Positions 35,389 to 43,530 are shown, counted from the first letter of the stretch. The stretch is DNA of 64,000 nucleotides from JAVBNH01 sp031551635 (GCA_031551635.1 JAVBNH010000008.1:62001-126000); one strand, 5' to 3'. Notes: generated from the sequence alone by a model not told the origin. Numbers and translations: made by a program.

Positions 35389-36750
35389 TTAAATCAATTT
35401 TACTTTTATCGTATTGACCGAGCGCGGCAGAAGCTTCAGCTTAGAGAGTGAAACTTCACTCTCCTCAAGGTCACATATATCGGCGGTGGTATACATCCGA
35501 GCGTTGTCCTCGTGCTGCGCCGCACCGAAATCAATTGCCGCTTTGCAATAATCATAGGAGCGGTTTATCAGCAGTAAAATCAGCTCGTCGCCCTTTGCAA
35601 AAGCGAGTGTCTCGACTAGCGCGTCAGGTGAGGTAAGCTCAACCCTTTTAAAGCCTTCGGTAACAAATTTGGAGAAATTGCCGAAAGCATAATATCTTTT
35701 TGGAATATCAAATGTTTTTGCTTCCTCGTCAATATAGATGAGTCCGTCACAGAAATCCACCTCGGATACTGCAATCCAGTGCTGCCACGAAACAGCGTCA
35801 AGAATTGAAATATCCTCATACATTACCTTCGCCTGCTCGAGAGCGGAATCCATCGAATAATCGCGCCCGCCCTTCATATGCGTCCACTCACTTGTTCTAA
35901 CGGGAACACCGGTGAAATATTTATCCATGAACTTTTTATATCTTTTTTTAACCGCCGGACCGACCCAATATGAATGATTATCTACACCGTACATATTCCT
36001 GCGCACAAGGTCATCATTTAACACCTGTCTGATTAATGTGCGGTTAAAGAACATTATATTACCGTTTTCCGGACCTGACAGCCATACATTTTTAAGAGCA
36101 GGACGTTCCTCCTTCTGTCTTGCGAATTCCCTGAAAACCGGGCGGATATGCCACGGTTGGTAGTGGCAGCCCTCCTGCCCCTGCTTGCCCGTCCAGACCC
36201 ACATCGTTTCATTAACAGGCGAAATATACTTTATCGGCACACCCTCGGCGAGAAAATGCTCAACGACATCCAGCACATATTTCGCGAATTTAGGATAATT
36301 TTCTTTTTTTATATTTTCATAACCAGCCTTATCAAGCTGCGATTTTCCGTTTATCGTGAAGCGCTCGGGGGGTGTATTGCTGAAAAAAACAACCTCGTGC
36401 GCGCCGCGCTTTACCGCGTCCTTCATCATGAAAACCGCCGCCGCGTCACGGCTCCAGTCATATTCCGTCTCGCTTATATCAAAGGATTCCGCCGCTCTCG
36501 CAGGCTGCGAAAACCTGCCTTTACCGCTGTTTTTGGAGCCGCCGCCCATGTTATAGCGGTATGTATTAACGCCGATTCCGACATTTTTGTCAAAAAGAAG
36601 CTGGGAAATCCGCTCGCGAACAGGCATTCCGCTAGCTTCGTCTATATGTGTCCAGTTGCCGACTATCTGCGCCCACCATGCGCCGCTGACGCCGAAGCCC
36701 TCCATCTCCTGATATCTTTTATTCATGTCAAGCTTCAAATTAATGTTCAT
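35389..36750 (-). CDS. GH30-family glycoside hydrolase (endo-1,6-galactanase-like)
   Basis: The 453-residue protein has no signal peptide and so acts inside the cell. It matches GH30: EMEGFGVSGAWWAQIVG at the N-terminus, KYISPVNETMWVW with the likely acid/base Glu (about 188), and VPVRTSEWTHMK with the likely nucleophile Glu (about 295). It ends with a beta domain (about 370-453). It is most like the endo-beta-1,6-galactanase or exo-acting subgroup, but the linkage cannot be read. GGGAGAA precedes the ATG. It is the first gene of the GH30-symporter-PHP operon and a terminator upstream isolates it from the toxin module. Confidence 0.75.
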   Translation of the reverse strand: MNINLKLDMNKRYQEMEGFGVSGAWWAQIVGNWTHIDEASGMPVRERISQLLFDKNVGIGVNTYRYNMGGGSKNSGKGRFSQPARAAESFDISETEYDWSRDAAAVFMMKDAVKRGAHEVVFFSNTPPERFTINGKSQLDKAGYENIKKENYPKFAKYVLDVVEHFLAEGVPIKYISPVNETMWVWTGKQGQEGCHYQPWHIRPVFREFARQKEERPALKNVWLSGPENGNIMFFNRTLIRQVLNDDLVRRNMYGVDNHSYWVGPAVKKRYKKFMDKYFTGVPVRTSEWTHMKGGRDYSMDSALEQAKVMYEDISILDAVSWQHWIAVSEVDFCDGLIYIDEEAKTFDIPKRYYAFGNFSKFVTEGFKRVELTSPDALVETLAFAKGDELILLLINRSYDYCKAAIDFGAAQHEDNARMYTTADICDLEESEVSLSKLKLLPRSVNTIKVKLI

Positions 36751-36859
36751 AAAATTCTCCCATTTTTAAAATTAGTGTACTATTAGTAGAAAACGCTCAA
36801 TAGTATAAATATACCATGATACACAAAAAAGTCAAGTGAATTACCTGAGCGAAAAACCG

Positions 36860-36887
36860 AAAAATAAAAAACACCGGTCAGACGGTG
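36860..36887 (-). terminator. Minus-strand terminator upstream of the GH30 operon
   Basis: CACCG (36872-36876) and CGGTG (36883-36887) form a short stem. On the minus strand it is followed by TTTTTTATTTTT. It would stop read-through from toxin module A. Confidence 0.55.
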
Positions 36888-36904
36888 AAAATTAATAAAA
36901 GATA

Positions 36905-36933
36905 TTGACATTGTGATAGTTGTCGTTTATAAT
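36905..36933 (+). promoter_or_regulatory. Promoter of the antitoxin RNA, module A
   Basis: Consensus TTGACA (36905-36910), a 17-nt spacer and consensus TATAAT (36928-36933), pointing toward the toxin gene on the opposite strand. It is one of the strongest promoters in the window. Confidence 0.85.
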
Positions 36934-36939
36934 AAGGAT

Positions 36940-37025
36940 GTGGCAATGCCGCGTAGACGGTTAGCTGCAAAGTGAATAATTTTAATAACCGCTCAGCTAT
37001 GCAGGCTTGGGGCGGTTATTTTTTT
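36940..37025 (+). ncRNA. Putative antisense antitoxin RNA, type I module A
   Basis: Transcription from the consensus promoter should start near 36940. It should end at the AATAACCGC/GCGGTTATT hairpin (36985-36993 with 37012-37020), which is followed by seven T residues. The RNA would be about 85 nt with no usable reading frame. Its 3' half is antisense to the 3' end of the toxin message. Its 5' part repeats the toxin leader motif (GTGGNAATGCC, then TAGNCGGTTAGC). The start is inferred, not mapped. Confidence 0.7.
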
Positions 37026-37078
37026 ATGGCTATAATGAGTAAAAGTATTACTAAAAGTACAATTACAAAATATTCCAT
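37016..37078 (-). CDS. Type I toxin-like hydrophobic peptide, module A
   Basis: The 20-residue peptide MEYFVIVLLVILLLIIAIKK is one membrane helix ending in two lysines, a form typical of small type I toxins. Its ribosome site (AAGGAGGTGA, 37093-37084) is very strong but lies in a hairpin with a GAAA loop (37086-37101), so translation should be blocked until the RNA is opened or processed. The stop codon is part of the terminator stem. GGCGGTTA in the leader (37117-37110) is perfectly complementary to TAACCGCC at the stop (37018-37011), allowing a 5'-3' lock. A homologue lies at 43791-43862. It resembles TxpA/Fst-type toxins; the exact family is uncertain. Confidence 0.75.
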   Translation of the reverse strand: MEYFVIVLLVILLLIIAIKK

Positions 37079-37143
37079 GCGCGTCACCTCCTTTCGGAGA
37101 TAGATACGCTAACCGCCTACCGTACAGGCATTACCACGAAGAT

Positions 37144-37172
37144 ATTGTATAGCAATTGTCGGATAATGTCAA
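37144..37172 (-). promoter_or_regulatory. Toxin promoter, module A
   Basis: On the minus strand consensus TTGACA (37172-37167), a 17-nt spacer and TACAAT (37149-37144). The leader to the toxin ATG is about 59 nt. It converges with the antitoxin promoter 211 bp away. Confidence 0.85.
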
Positions 37173-37294
37173 ATATTATTTTTATTTTGCAATTAATAAA
37201 ACGCCGGATAGCCATATGCTCATAAAATATGGACATTTTTAAAAAAATATGATACAATCAATAACATTCCGATAAAACAAAAGGAAGAAACCAT

Positions 37295-37564
37295 ATGAAC
37301 AGTAAAAAGTATGAATTCGAAGCGCTTATAAAAAAGGTTGAGGATATTGACGGCGCTTATATAGATATACCCTTCGACGTGAAATACGAATTCGGAAAAG
37401 GTAGGGTCAAGGTTCACGCTACCTTTGACGGTGAGGAATACGACGGCAGCATAGTCAGAATGGGCACACCCTGCCATATCATCGGAATCCGCAAGGATAT
37501 AAGGCAAAAAATCGGAAAACAGCCCGGTGACACGGTTAAAGTAACCATAATTGAACGCGAATAA
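37295..37564 (+). CDS. DUF1905 domain-containing protein
   Basis: The 89-residue protein matches DUF1905: YEFEALIKKVEDIDGAYIDI at the start, GRVKVHATFDGEEYDGSIVRMG (about 45-66) and a C-terminal IRKDIRQKIGKQPGDTVKV, the usual end of the family. It is a small beta-barrel of unknown function, often found as a single cytosolic protein. AAGGAAG precedes the ATG. It is followed by a terminator and then the topoisomerase genes. Confidence 0.85.
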   Translation: MNSKKYEFEALIKKVEDIDGAYIDIPFDVKYEFGKGRVKVHATFDGEEYDGSIVRMGTPCHIIGIRKDIRQKIGKQPGDTVKVTIIERE

Positions 37565-37593
37565 AGCATAAAAAAATTATAAAACCAACATTT

Positions 37594-37617
37594 TACCGCC
37601 GCATGCGGTATATTTTT
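37594..37617 (+). terminator. Terminator after DUF1905
   Basis: TACCGC (37594-37599) pairs with GCGGTA (37605-37610), followed by TATTTTT. Confidence 0.65.
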
Positions 37618-37627
37618 GTGTTAACAC

Positions 37628-37656
37628 TTGATTCTCTACCATATATAGTATATAAT
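37628..37656 (+). promoter_or_regulatory. Promoter for the parE-parC operon
   Basis: TTGATT (37628-37633), a 17-nt spacer and TATAAT (37651-37656) lie 71 bp before the parE start. The transcript would begin at or just before the heptamer array. Confidence 0.6.
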
Positions 37657-37666
37657 ATATCAAAAT

Positions 37667-37704
37667 ATCTAGCATCTAGAATCTAGCATCTAGAATCTAG
37701 AATC
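37667..37704. repeat. Heptanucleotide tandem array, TCTAG type (copy 3), in the parE leader
   Basis: Five complete units ATCTAGM (M is A or C) at 37667-37701 are followed by a broken sixth. The unit matches the arrays at 210-240 and 6172-6207. Here the array lies between promoter and start codon, so it is transcribed as part of the 5' leader. Confidence 0.8.
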
Positions 37705-37726
37705 GAAGGGCTTGGTTGAATAATTA

Positions 37727-39715
37727 ATGGCAAATAAAACCGCTATCTATGACAACGAAAGTATTTCCCAGCTCAAAGGCGCCGACCGCGTCCGTAAACG
37801 TCCCTCTGTAATTTTCGGCTCAGACGGACTTGAGGGTTGTCAGCACTCTGTTTTTGAAATTATATCAAACGCTGTTGACGAGGCACGCGAGGGCTTCGGC
37901 ACAAAAATTGCCGTCACCCGATTTCTTGATAACTCCATAGAGGTGCAGGATTTCGGCAGAGGTATGCCGGTTGATTACAACAACCGTGAGCAGAGATATA
38001 ACTGGGAGCTGCTTTTCTGCGAGATGTATGCCGGAGGAAAGTACGACACAAACAGCGGCGGTAGCTATGAATATTCGCTGGGGCTTAACGGTCTCGGTCT
38101 TTGCTCGACTCAGTACGCCTCCGAATATATGGACGCGGAGATTCACACCGGGGGATTTTGCTACACCCTTCATTTCGAGCGAGGCAACCCTGTCGGAGAC
38201 ATGAAAAAGGAAGCTTATGATAAGAAGGATACCGGCACGAGAATACGCTGGAAGCCGGATTCTACGGTTTTTACGGATATTAATGTTCCGCTCGAGTATT
38301 TTCAGGATACGCTGAAAAAGCAGTCTGTCGTTAATCCCAGAGTTAAATTGATATTGAAAAATCAAATTTCCGAATCCAAATTCGAAACCTTTGAATATTA
38401 TTACGAAAACGGAATTTTAGACTATATAAACGAAATTGTCGGCGACAGCGCCTTCAGCTCCGTCCAGAACTGGAATGTGGAGCGAACAGGACGCGACCAG
38501 GAGGACAGACCTGACTATAAATTGAAAATCAACGCCTGTATCTGCTTTTCAAACAAGGTCAAGCTCAAGGAATACTATCACTGCTCAAGCTGGCTCGAGT
38601 ACGGCGGGGCGCCCGAGAAGGCGGTCAGAAGCGCCTTTGTCGCCGAAATTGACGCTTATTTGAAGAGCAGCGGAAAATATACAAAGCAGGATTCAAAAAT
38701 CAGCTTTCAGGATATTGAGGACAGTCTGGTACTTGTTATCTCTTCTCATTCAACCCAGACCTCCTATGAAAATCAAACTAAAAAGGCTATTAATAATAAA
38801 TTCATTCAAGAAGCGATGACCGAGTTCCTGCGGCATCAGCTTGAGGTTTATTTTATTGAAAACAAGCTTGAGGCGGATAAAATCGCCGACCAGATTCTTG
38901 TTAATATGCGCAGCCGCGTCAGGGCTGAGAGCACTCGTCTGAACCTTAAAAAGACTCTTTCGGGCGGCACCGACATGACAAACCGTGTTGAAAAATTCGT
39001 TGACTGCCGCAGCAAGGAAATCAGCGAACGCGAGATTTTTATCGTTGAGGGTGATTCAGCTCTGGGAGCCTGTAAGCAGGCACGAGACGCCCAGTTTCAG
39101 GCTGTTATACCAATTCGCGGAAAGATTCTTAATTGTCTGAAAGCGGAATACGATAAAATTTTTAAAAACGATATAATCACAGACCTCATAAAGGTTCTCG
39201 GCTGCGGTGTTGAGGTCAACGGCAAGCACAGCAAGGATTTGACCTCATTCAACCTCGCGAATCTGCGCTGGAATAAGGTTATCATCTGCACGGATGCCGA
39301 CGTGGACGGTTTTCATATCAGAACTATTGTTCTTGCGATGTTTTTCCGTCTCATGCCATCATTGATTGATGCGGGAAAGGTCTATATCGCCGAATCGCCG
39401 CTCTATGAAATCACCTGCGGAAGCGAGACATGGTTTGCCTATACCGAAAGCGAAAGAAACGAGGCTCTCAAACAAATAGGCAACAAAAAGTATACCATTC
39501 AGCGCTCAAAGGGACTGGGTGAGAATGAAGCGGATATGATGTGGCTCACAACCATGAACCCCGAAACGCGGCGGCTGATAAAGGTTGAGCCGAACGATAT
39601 GAAGCAGGAAATTTTTGAGCAGTTTGACCTCTTTTTGGGAGATAATTTACAGGGCAGAAAAGATTTTATTTCCGAATATGGCTATAAATTTATCGACCCC
39701 AGCTATGTTTCATAA
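37727..39715 (+). CDS. parE: Type IIA topoisomerase subunit B (ParE/GyrB-like)
   Basis: The 662-residue ATPase and TOPRIM subunit shows ISNAVDEAREGFG (ATP/Mg site, about 45-57), DFGRGMPVDY and LGLNGLGLCST. TOPRIM motifs are IVEGDSALGACKQ (near 439) and CTDADVDGFHI (near 522), and the C-terminus has QRSKGLGENEADMM. EGDSALGACKQ differs from the usual EGDSAGGSAKQ, and IRGKILNCLKAEYDKIF also departs from standard GyrB. It therefore belongs to a divergent group. With the next gene it forms an A2B2 enzyme that relaxes or unlinks DNA. Whether it is topoisomerase IV or a second gyrase is not certain. The ribosome site is weak (GAAGGG). Confidence 0.85.
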   Translation: MANKTAIYDNESISQLKGADRVRKRPSVIFGSDGLEGCQHSVFEIISNAVDEAREGFGTKIAVTRFLDNSIEVQDFGRGMPVDYNNREQRYNWELLFCEMYAGGKYDTNSGGSYEYSLGLNGLGLCSTQYASEYMDAEIHTGGFCYTLHFERGNPVGDMKKEAYDKKDTGTRIRWKPDSTVFTDINVPLEYFQDTLKKQSVVNPRVKLILKNQISESKFETFEYYYENGILDYINEIVGDSAFSSVQNWNVERTGRDQEDRPDYKLKINACICFSNKVKLKEYYHCSSWLEYGGAPEKAVRSAFVAEIDAYLKSSGKYTKQDSKISFQDIEDSLVLVISSHSTQTSYENQTKKAINNKFIQEAMTEFLRHQLEVYFIENKLEADKIADQILVNMRSRVRAESTRLNLKKTLSGGTDMTNRVEKFVDCRSKEISEREIFIVEGDSALGACKQARDAQFQAVIPIRGKILNCLKAEYDKIFKNDIITDLIKVLGCGVEVNGKHSKDLTSFNLANLRWNKVIICTDADVDGFHIRTIVLAMFFRLMPSLIDAGKVYIAESPLYEITCGSETWFAYTESERNEALKQIGNKKYTIQRSKGLGENEADMMWLTTMNPETRRLIKVEPNDMKQEIFEQFDLFLGDNLQGRKDFISEYGYKFIDPSYVS

Positions 39716-39744
39716 TTATTTTTGAAGGATTGCGTGAATAATAT

Positions 39745-41988
39745 ATGGCAAAAAAGTCGAACAGCGATGAAAATAAAAATAAAAAAACCTCCGACCCATC
39801 TGCTCATATTCTCGGCGCGGGCGAGGTTGTTAATCAGCTTATAACTGAAACCATTGAGACAAATTTTATGCCTTATGCGATGAGTGTCATTCTCTCCCGT
39901 GCGATTCCTGAAATCGACGGCTTTAAGCCGTCACAGAGAAAGATACTCTATACTATGTATAAAATGGGGCTTCTGAACGGTTCGCGTATAAAGTCCGCGA
40001 ATATCGTCGGGCGAACCATGCAGCTCAACCCCCACGGCGACGGCGCAATTTATGACGCGATGGTCAGAATTTCAAGAGGTTATGAGGCACTGCTTCATCC
40101 CTTTGTTGACTCTAAGGGAAATTTCGGCAAGGCGTATTCAAAAAATATGGCTTACGCCGCCTCGCGTTATACCGAGGCGAAGCTTGAGGAAATCTGCGGT
40201 GAGATTTTCGGCGATATTGACAAGGACACAGTCGATTTTTGTGACAACTATGACAGCACAATGAAGGAGCCGATGCTCTTACCGGTCACGTTTCCGACTA
40301 TTCTCACAAATGAGAGCAGCGGTATCGCCGTCGGAATGGCGACAAATATCTGTTCGTTTAACCTCATTGAGCTTTGCGCGACAACCGTTGAGCTAATTAA
40401 AAATCCCTCGCACATAATAGCTGACACGCTTATCGCTCCCGACCTTGTCGGCGGCGGTAAAATCCTTTTTGACCGCGAAGCCATAAACAGGATTTACGAG
40501 AGCGGTAGAGGTTCTTTTAAAGTACGCTCTAAATATATTTACGACAAATCCAACAACTGTATTGAGGTTACCGAAATCCCGTCAACGACAAACTGCGAGA
40601 TGATTATTGATAAAATTATTGAGCTTGTCAAGAACGGGAAAATCAAGGAAATCAGCGATATCCGCGACGAGACAGACAAGACAGGCTTGAAAATCACAAT
40701 AGATTTAAAAAGAGGAACAGAGCCGGATAAGCTGATGGCGAGACTCTTCAAGATGACCACACTGGAGGATACCTTTGCTTGTAATTTTAATATTCTTGTC
40801 GGCGGCAATCCCATGGTTCTCGGAGTCGGCGAAATTTTGAACGAGTGGATAGCCTTCCGCGAGGAGTGTATCAGAAGGCGCGTTTTCTTCGAGCTGTCAA
40901 AAACAAAAGACAGGCTGCACCTTTTGAAGGGATTGCAAAAAATTCTTCTCGACATTGACAAGGCTATAAAAATCATAAGAAATACCGAGGAGGAGCAAGA
41001 GGTTGTTCCGAACCTGATGCTGGGCTTCGGCATTGATGAAATTCAAGCTGATTATGTCGCGGAAATTCGACTGCGTCACTTGAACCGTGAGTTTATTCTT
41101 AAACGAATCGATGATATTGAAAAACTTGAAAATGACATAAAAGACATGGAGGACATCCTTGCCAACAAGAGCCGTGTCAAGAAAATAATGATTAAGGACC
41201 TCGAGGCTGTGGCGAAAAAATACGGTAAGCCGCGAAAAACCGAAATCATTTATACCGCAGACGATGAGGAGGGAGAAAGCGAGGAAAAAATTCCGGAATA
41301 TCCCGTCAATCTCTTCTTTACGAAAAACGGTTATTTTAAAAAAATCACTCCGCAGTCCCTTCGCATGAGCGGCGAGCATAAGCTCAAGGACGGCGATGAA
41401 ATAATAGAAACAATTGAGGCAAACAACAACAGTGACTTGCTTTTCTTCACGAATCAGTGCAATTGCTACAAGGCAAAGGCGAATGATTTTGAGGATACAA
41501 AAACGAGTGTGCTCGGGGATTATATTCCGACTTCCCTCTCGATGGAAAAGGATGAGACGGCGATTTATATGGCTGTCACCGGTGATTATTCGGGTCATAT
41601 ACTTTATTTTTTTGAAAACGGAAAAATAGCCAAGGTTGAATTGTCCGGCTTCGCGACAAAAACTAACCGAAAAAAGCTTATAAAGGCTATCTCAGATAAG
41701 TCCCCGGTCGCGGATATAATGCAGCTTTCCGCTGATACTGAAGTCCTGTTGAAATCCTCTGCAGGCAGGCTTTTAATCGTTGACACAGCGATGCTTTCGC
41801 CGAAGTCGGCAAAGGATACCCAGGGCGTTCAGGCTATAAAACTCAAGAAGGGTCACCGACTCATAAGCGCCCAGCTTTATACCGAAGGCAAGTTTGAAAA
41901 ACCCCAGAGATACAGAACCAAGGCTCTTCCGGCGACAGGCGCGACACTTTCCTCAGGCGACGCTGGCGAGCAGCTTGAAATGCTATAA
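39745..41988 (+). CDS. parC: Type IIA topoisomerase subunit A (ParC/GyrA-like)
   Basis: The 747-residue DNA-cleaving subunit starts 29 bp after parE. SRAIPEIDGFKPSQRKILY lies near residue 52. The quinolone region reads PHGDGAIYDAMVR, and ASRYTEAKLEEI carries the catalytic Tyr142. A coiled-coil gate (about 370-500) and a beta-pinwheel C-terminal domain (about 520-740) follow. Gly100 stands at the position of the quinolone-target Ser83 of E. coli GyrA, while the downstream acidic residue is kept. Standard gyrA usually lies near the origin with gyrB; this separate pair fits topoisomerase IV. Confidence 0.87.
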   Translation: MAKKSNSDENKNKKTSDPSAHILGAGEVVNQLITETIETNFMPYAMSVILSRAIPEIDGFKPSQRKILYTMYKMGLLNGSRIKSANIVGRTMQLNPHGDGAIYDAMVRISRGYEALLHPFVDSKGNFGKAYSKNMAYAASRYTEAKLEEICGEIFGDIDKDTVDFCDNYDSTMKEPMLLPVTFPTILTNESSGIAVGMATNICSFNLIELCATTVELIKNPSHIIADTLIAPDLVGGGKILFDREAINRIYESGRGSFKVRSKYIYDKSNNCIEVTEIPSTTNCEMIIDKIIELVKNGKIKEISDIRDETDKTGLKITIDLKRGTEPDKLMARLFKMTTLEDTFACNFNILVGGNPMVLGVGEILNEWIAFREECIRRRVFFELSKTKDRLHLLKGLQKILLDIDKAIKIIRNTEEEQEVVPNLMLGFGIDEIQADYVAEIRLRHLNREFILKRIDDIEKLENDIKDMEDILANKSRVKKIMIKDLEAVAKKYGKPRKTEIIYTADDEEGESEEKIPEYPVNLFFTKNGYFKKITPQSLRMSGEHKLKDGDEIIETIEANNNSDLLFFTNQCNCYKAKANDFEDTKTSVLGDYIPTSLSMEKDETAIYMAVTGDYSGHILYFFENGKIAKVELSGFATKTNRKKLIKAISDKSPVADIMQLSADTEVLLKSSAGRLLIVDTAMLSPKSAKDTQGVQAIKLKKGHRLISAQLYTEGKFEKPQRYRTKALPATGATLSSGDAGEQLEML

Positions 41989-42185
41989 AATCAAGCAGTA
42001 ATAAAGCGAAACCCTTTAAACGCGTCTATTGTATCCCGTTTATATAAATTGTCGTCCTGTTCCCTTTGAGGAAAACAGAACGACAGCGGATTCGCAGCAA
42101 ACGCAAAATATTTTTTGAATCCGCTGAGAATATAATTAACCTTTTCGCGCGGTTTATGTTTGGAAATATATGATTATCACTTTTA
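41989..42185. other. Intergenic stretch with two stem-loops after parC
   Basis: The 393-bp gap between parC and the next gene begins with an imperfect stem at 42051-42084 (GTCGT...ACGAC) and a perfect 10-bp stem at 42084-42093 / 42117-42126 (CAGCGGATTC / GAATCCGCTG). Neither has a clear T-run, so they may mark the parC 3' end. No coding region is supported. Confidence 0.45.
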
Positions 42186-42343
42186 ATACTAACCATTGAT
42201 AAAAAACATTGTATATTTACGGTCTTTTTTGTGTTTTACTGCGTCTTTCTCCTTAACGGGCGTCAGCCCGTCTGCGTCGGCATCCTTGTAAAACGCAAAA
42301 AATCCTCGCAAATCTTTCAACGTTTTTTATCAGTGATTAGTAT
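42186..42343. mobile_element. Foldback MITE-like element, copy 2
   Basis: The 158-bp element has terminal inverted repeats of 26 bp (42186-42211 with 42318-42343) with 23 matches. Both ends read ATACTAAYCAYTGATAAAA. An inner repeat TTTTGYGTTTTAC occurs on both arms, and a central ACGGGC-GTCA-GCCCGT hairpin completes the foldback. There is no coding capacity. The element is flanked by TA dinucleotides, a common target for Tc1/mariner-type MITEs. Confidence 0.7.
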
Positions 42344-42381
42344 AAACAATGATTAAGCAAAATCAAAGCGGGTGAAGTATT

Positions 42382-42702
42382 ATGTTTGAAAAATCAAAAG
42401 AAAAACGCAGAATAAAAAAAGAGCGCAAGAAGATAAAACCGGGAAGGCTGAAAAAAATCGTTGCGAACGACACGGAGATTCAGGCGCTGAATATACGCAT
42501 TTACAATGAAGGTGAAGACGGGATTATTAAGCTCGCGGTTAAAGACCAGTGCGAAGCGCTTCATTATGACACAGTGCATTTTCTAATTGAGTCTGAGGAT
42601 AAAAAATTGAAAATCCGCGCAAAATTTAAAAATGCCGACGAGGAAAAAAACTTTTATGTATACACCTTTATCATAGAGGATTTCAGGGAATTTTTTGCTT
42701 GA
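42382..42702 (+). CDS. Hypothetical basic protein
   Basis: The 106-residue protein has a very basic N-terminus (residues 4-30 are mostly Lys/Arg/Glu) and a compact C-terminal part that looks like a small alpha/beta domain (EIQALNIRIYNEGEDG, YVYTFIIEDFREFFA). I do not recognise the family. GGGTGA lies before the ATG. It stands alone between a foldback element and a palindromic repeat. Coding-type codon usage and a good ribosome site support it as a real gene. Confidence 0.5.
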   Translation: MFEKSKEKRRIKKERKKIKPGRLKKIVANDTEIQALNIRIYNEGEDGIIKLAVKDQCEALHYDTVHFLIESEDKKLKIRAKFKNADEEKNFYVYTFIIEDFREFFA

Positions 42703-42731
42703 TTTTTTTTCGGCTTCTGACTTTATTTGTG

Positions 42732-42809
42732 TTAATACCTTAGTGAGCTAAAAGCTCAACAAAAAACAAGACTTGGGTTGAGTGCTTGGCAAGCCAAGCA
42801 CACGTTAGG
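42732..42809 (+). repeat. Palindromic intergenic repeat (R element), copy 1
   Basis: The copy begins TTAATACCTTAGTGAGCTAA, contains AAAAAACAAGACTTGGGTTG and then the palindromic core GCTTGGCAAGCCAAGC, and ends CACGTTAGG. It is about 80% identical to the reverse strand of the copy at 49495-49570. It lies just downstream of the basic hypothetical gene and may act as terminator. Confidence 0.7.
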
Positions 42810-43330
42810 ACATAAAAAATCATCCCAACCACCTGCGTTAATGCTTGCAATTAACAAAATCGGGTCGGGATGACACGAGTAAAACGACATTCATTTATAA
42901 AAATGCTTGGTGACGTACTCGTTGTTAATAATATGCCTTATGTAGAGCTGAATATGTATGCAAAATATTGCCAATTAATTAGCGAATCCAAAACATTTTT
43001 TATCCCGAATATTAACCATTCATTTTTCTTTTATATCAAATCAGCCTTTCCTTTATACAAAGAAAGGCTGACTAACGACTCAGAACAAAAGAAAATTTAA
43101 TTAATCAAAAAACATAAACTTCATTTACATCACTTACTTCGGTTAAAATCATTATAATTAAAACCATAGTAAAATTCAATCAACATAGTATTCTCAAAAC
43201 TTGTATTCAAACGATACTCGAAAATGTCCTTTGCCGTCGTTATTATGATTAACAGCCTCATACAAATTATCAGAGGTATTTTTTAACATTTTTATTATAT
43301 AAATGACAAAAAGAAAAATATAAATATTTT
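42810..43330. other. Gene-poor AT-rich spacer
   Basis: No convincing gene is seen in these 520 bp. Inverted repeats occur at 42821-42830 / 42862-42872 (CATCCCAACC with GGGTCGGGATG) and at 43041-43050 / 43062-43071 (TCAGCCTTTC with GAAAGGCTGA). A 76-codon open frame at 42870-43100 has no ribosome site and no coding character. Confidence 0.4.
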
Positions 43331-43421
43331 TTAGTATCTTAATGGGTTGAAAGCTTAATAAAAAACAAGACTTGTTGACATTCCCTTGGTTTGTAAGCTT
43401 GGCAAGCCAAACCCGCATTAG
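43331..43421 (+). repeat. Palindromic intergenic repeat (R element), copy 2, with insertion
   Basis: Starts TTAGTATCTTAATGGGTTGA, contains AAAAAACAAGACTTG, then has extra sequence before GCTTGGCAAGCCAAACCCG and ends GCATTAGAA. It is more diverged than the other two copies and carries about 13 extra bases near the core. Confidence 0.6.
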
Positions 43422-43501
43422 AATAATAGAAAAATTATTAATTGTTGCTTGAAAAACTGATTCAAAACGGTGAAAAATCTGAAATTTCTTCATTTTTTCT
43501 A

Positions 43502-43530
43502 TCGACAAATCAAATAAAATATGCTAGTAT
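43502..43530 (+). promoter_or_regulatory. Probable promoter of tRNA-Gly
   Basis: TCGACA (43502-43507), a 17-nt spacer and TAGTAT (43525-43530). TGC directly before the -10 box makes it an extended -10 promoter. The start of transcription would be about 70 nt before the tRNA. Confidence 0.5.

Noticed and set aside
36940..37078. Classical Fst/par direct-repeat pairing between the two RNAs of module A
   Set aside because: The shared leader motif occurs in the same sense in both RNAs, so it does not give par-type complementarity. Pairing must rely on the terminator region and 5'-3' contacts.
42870..43100. Plus-strand 76-codon frame
   Set aside because: No ribosome site, AT-driven composition and an internal hairpin; more likely spacer DNA.
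43194..43508. Minus-strand 104-codon frame
   Set aside because: It runs through R element copy 2 and has no ribosome site.
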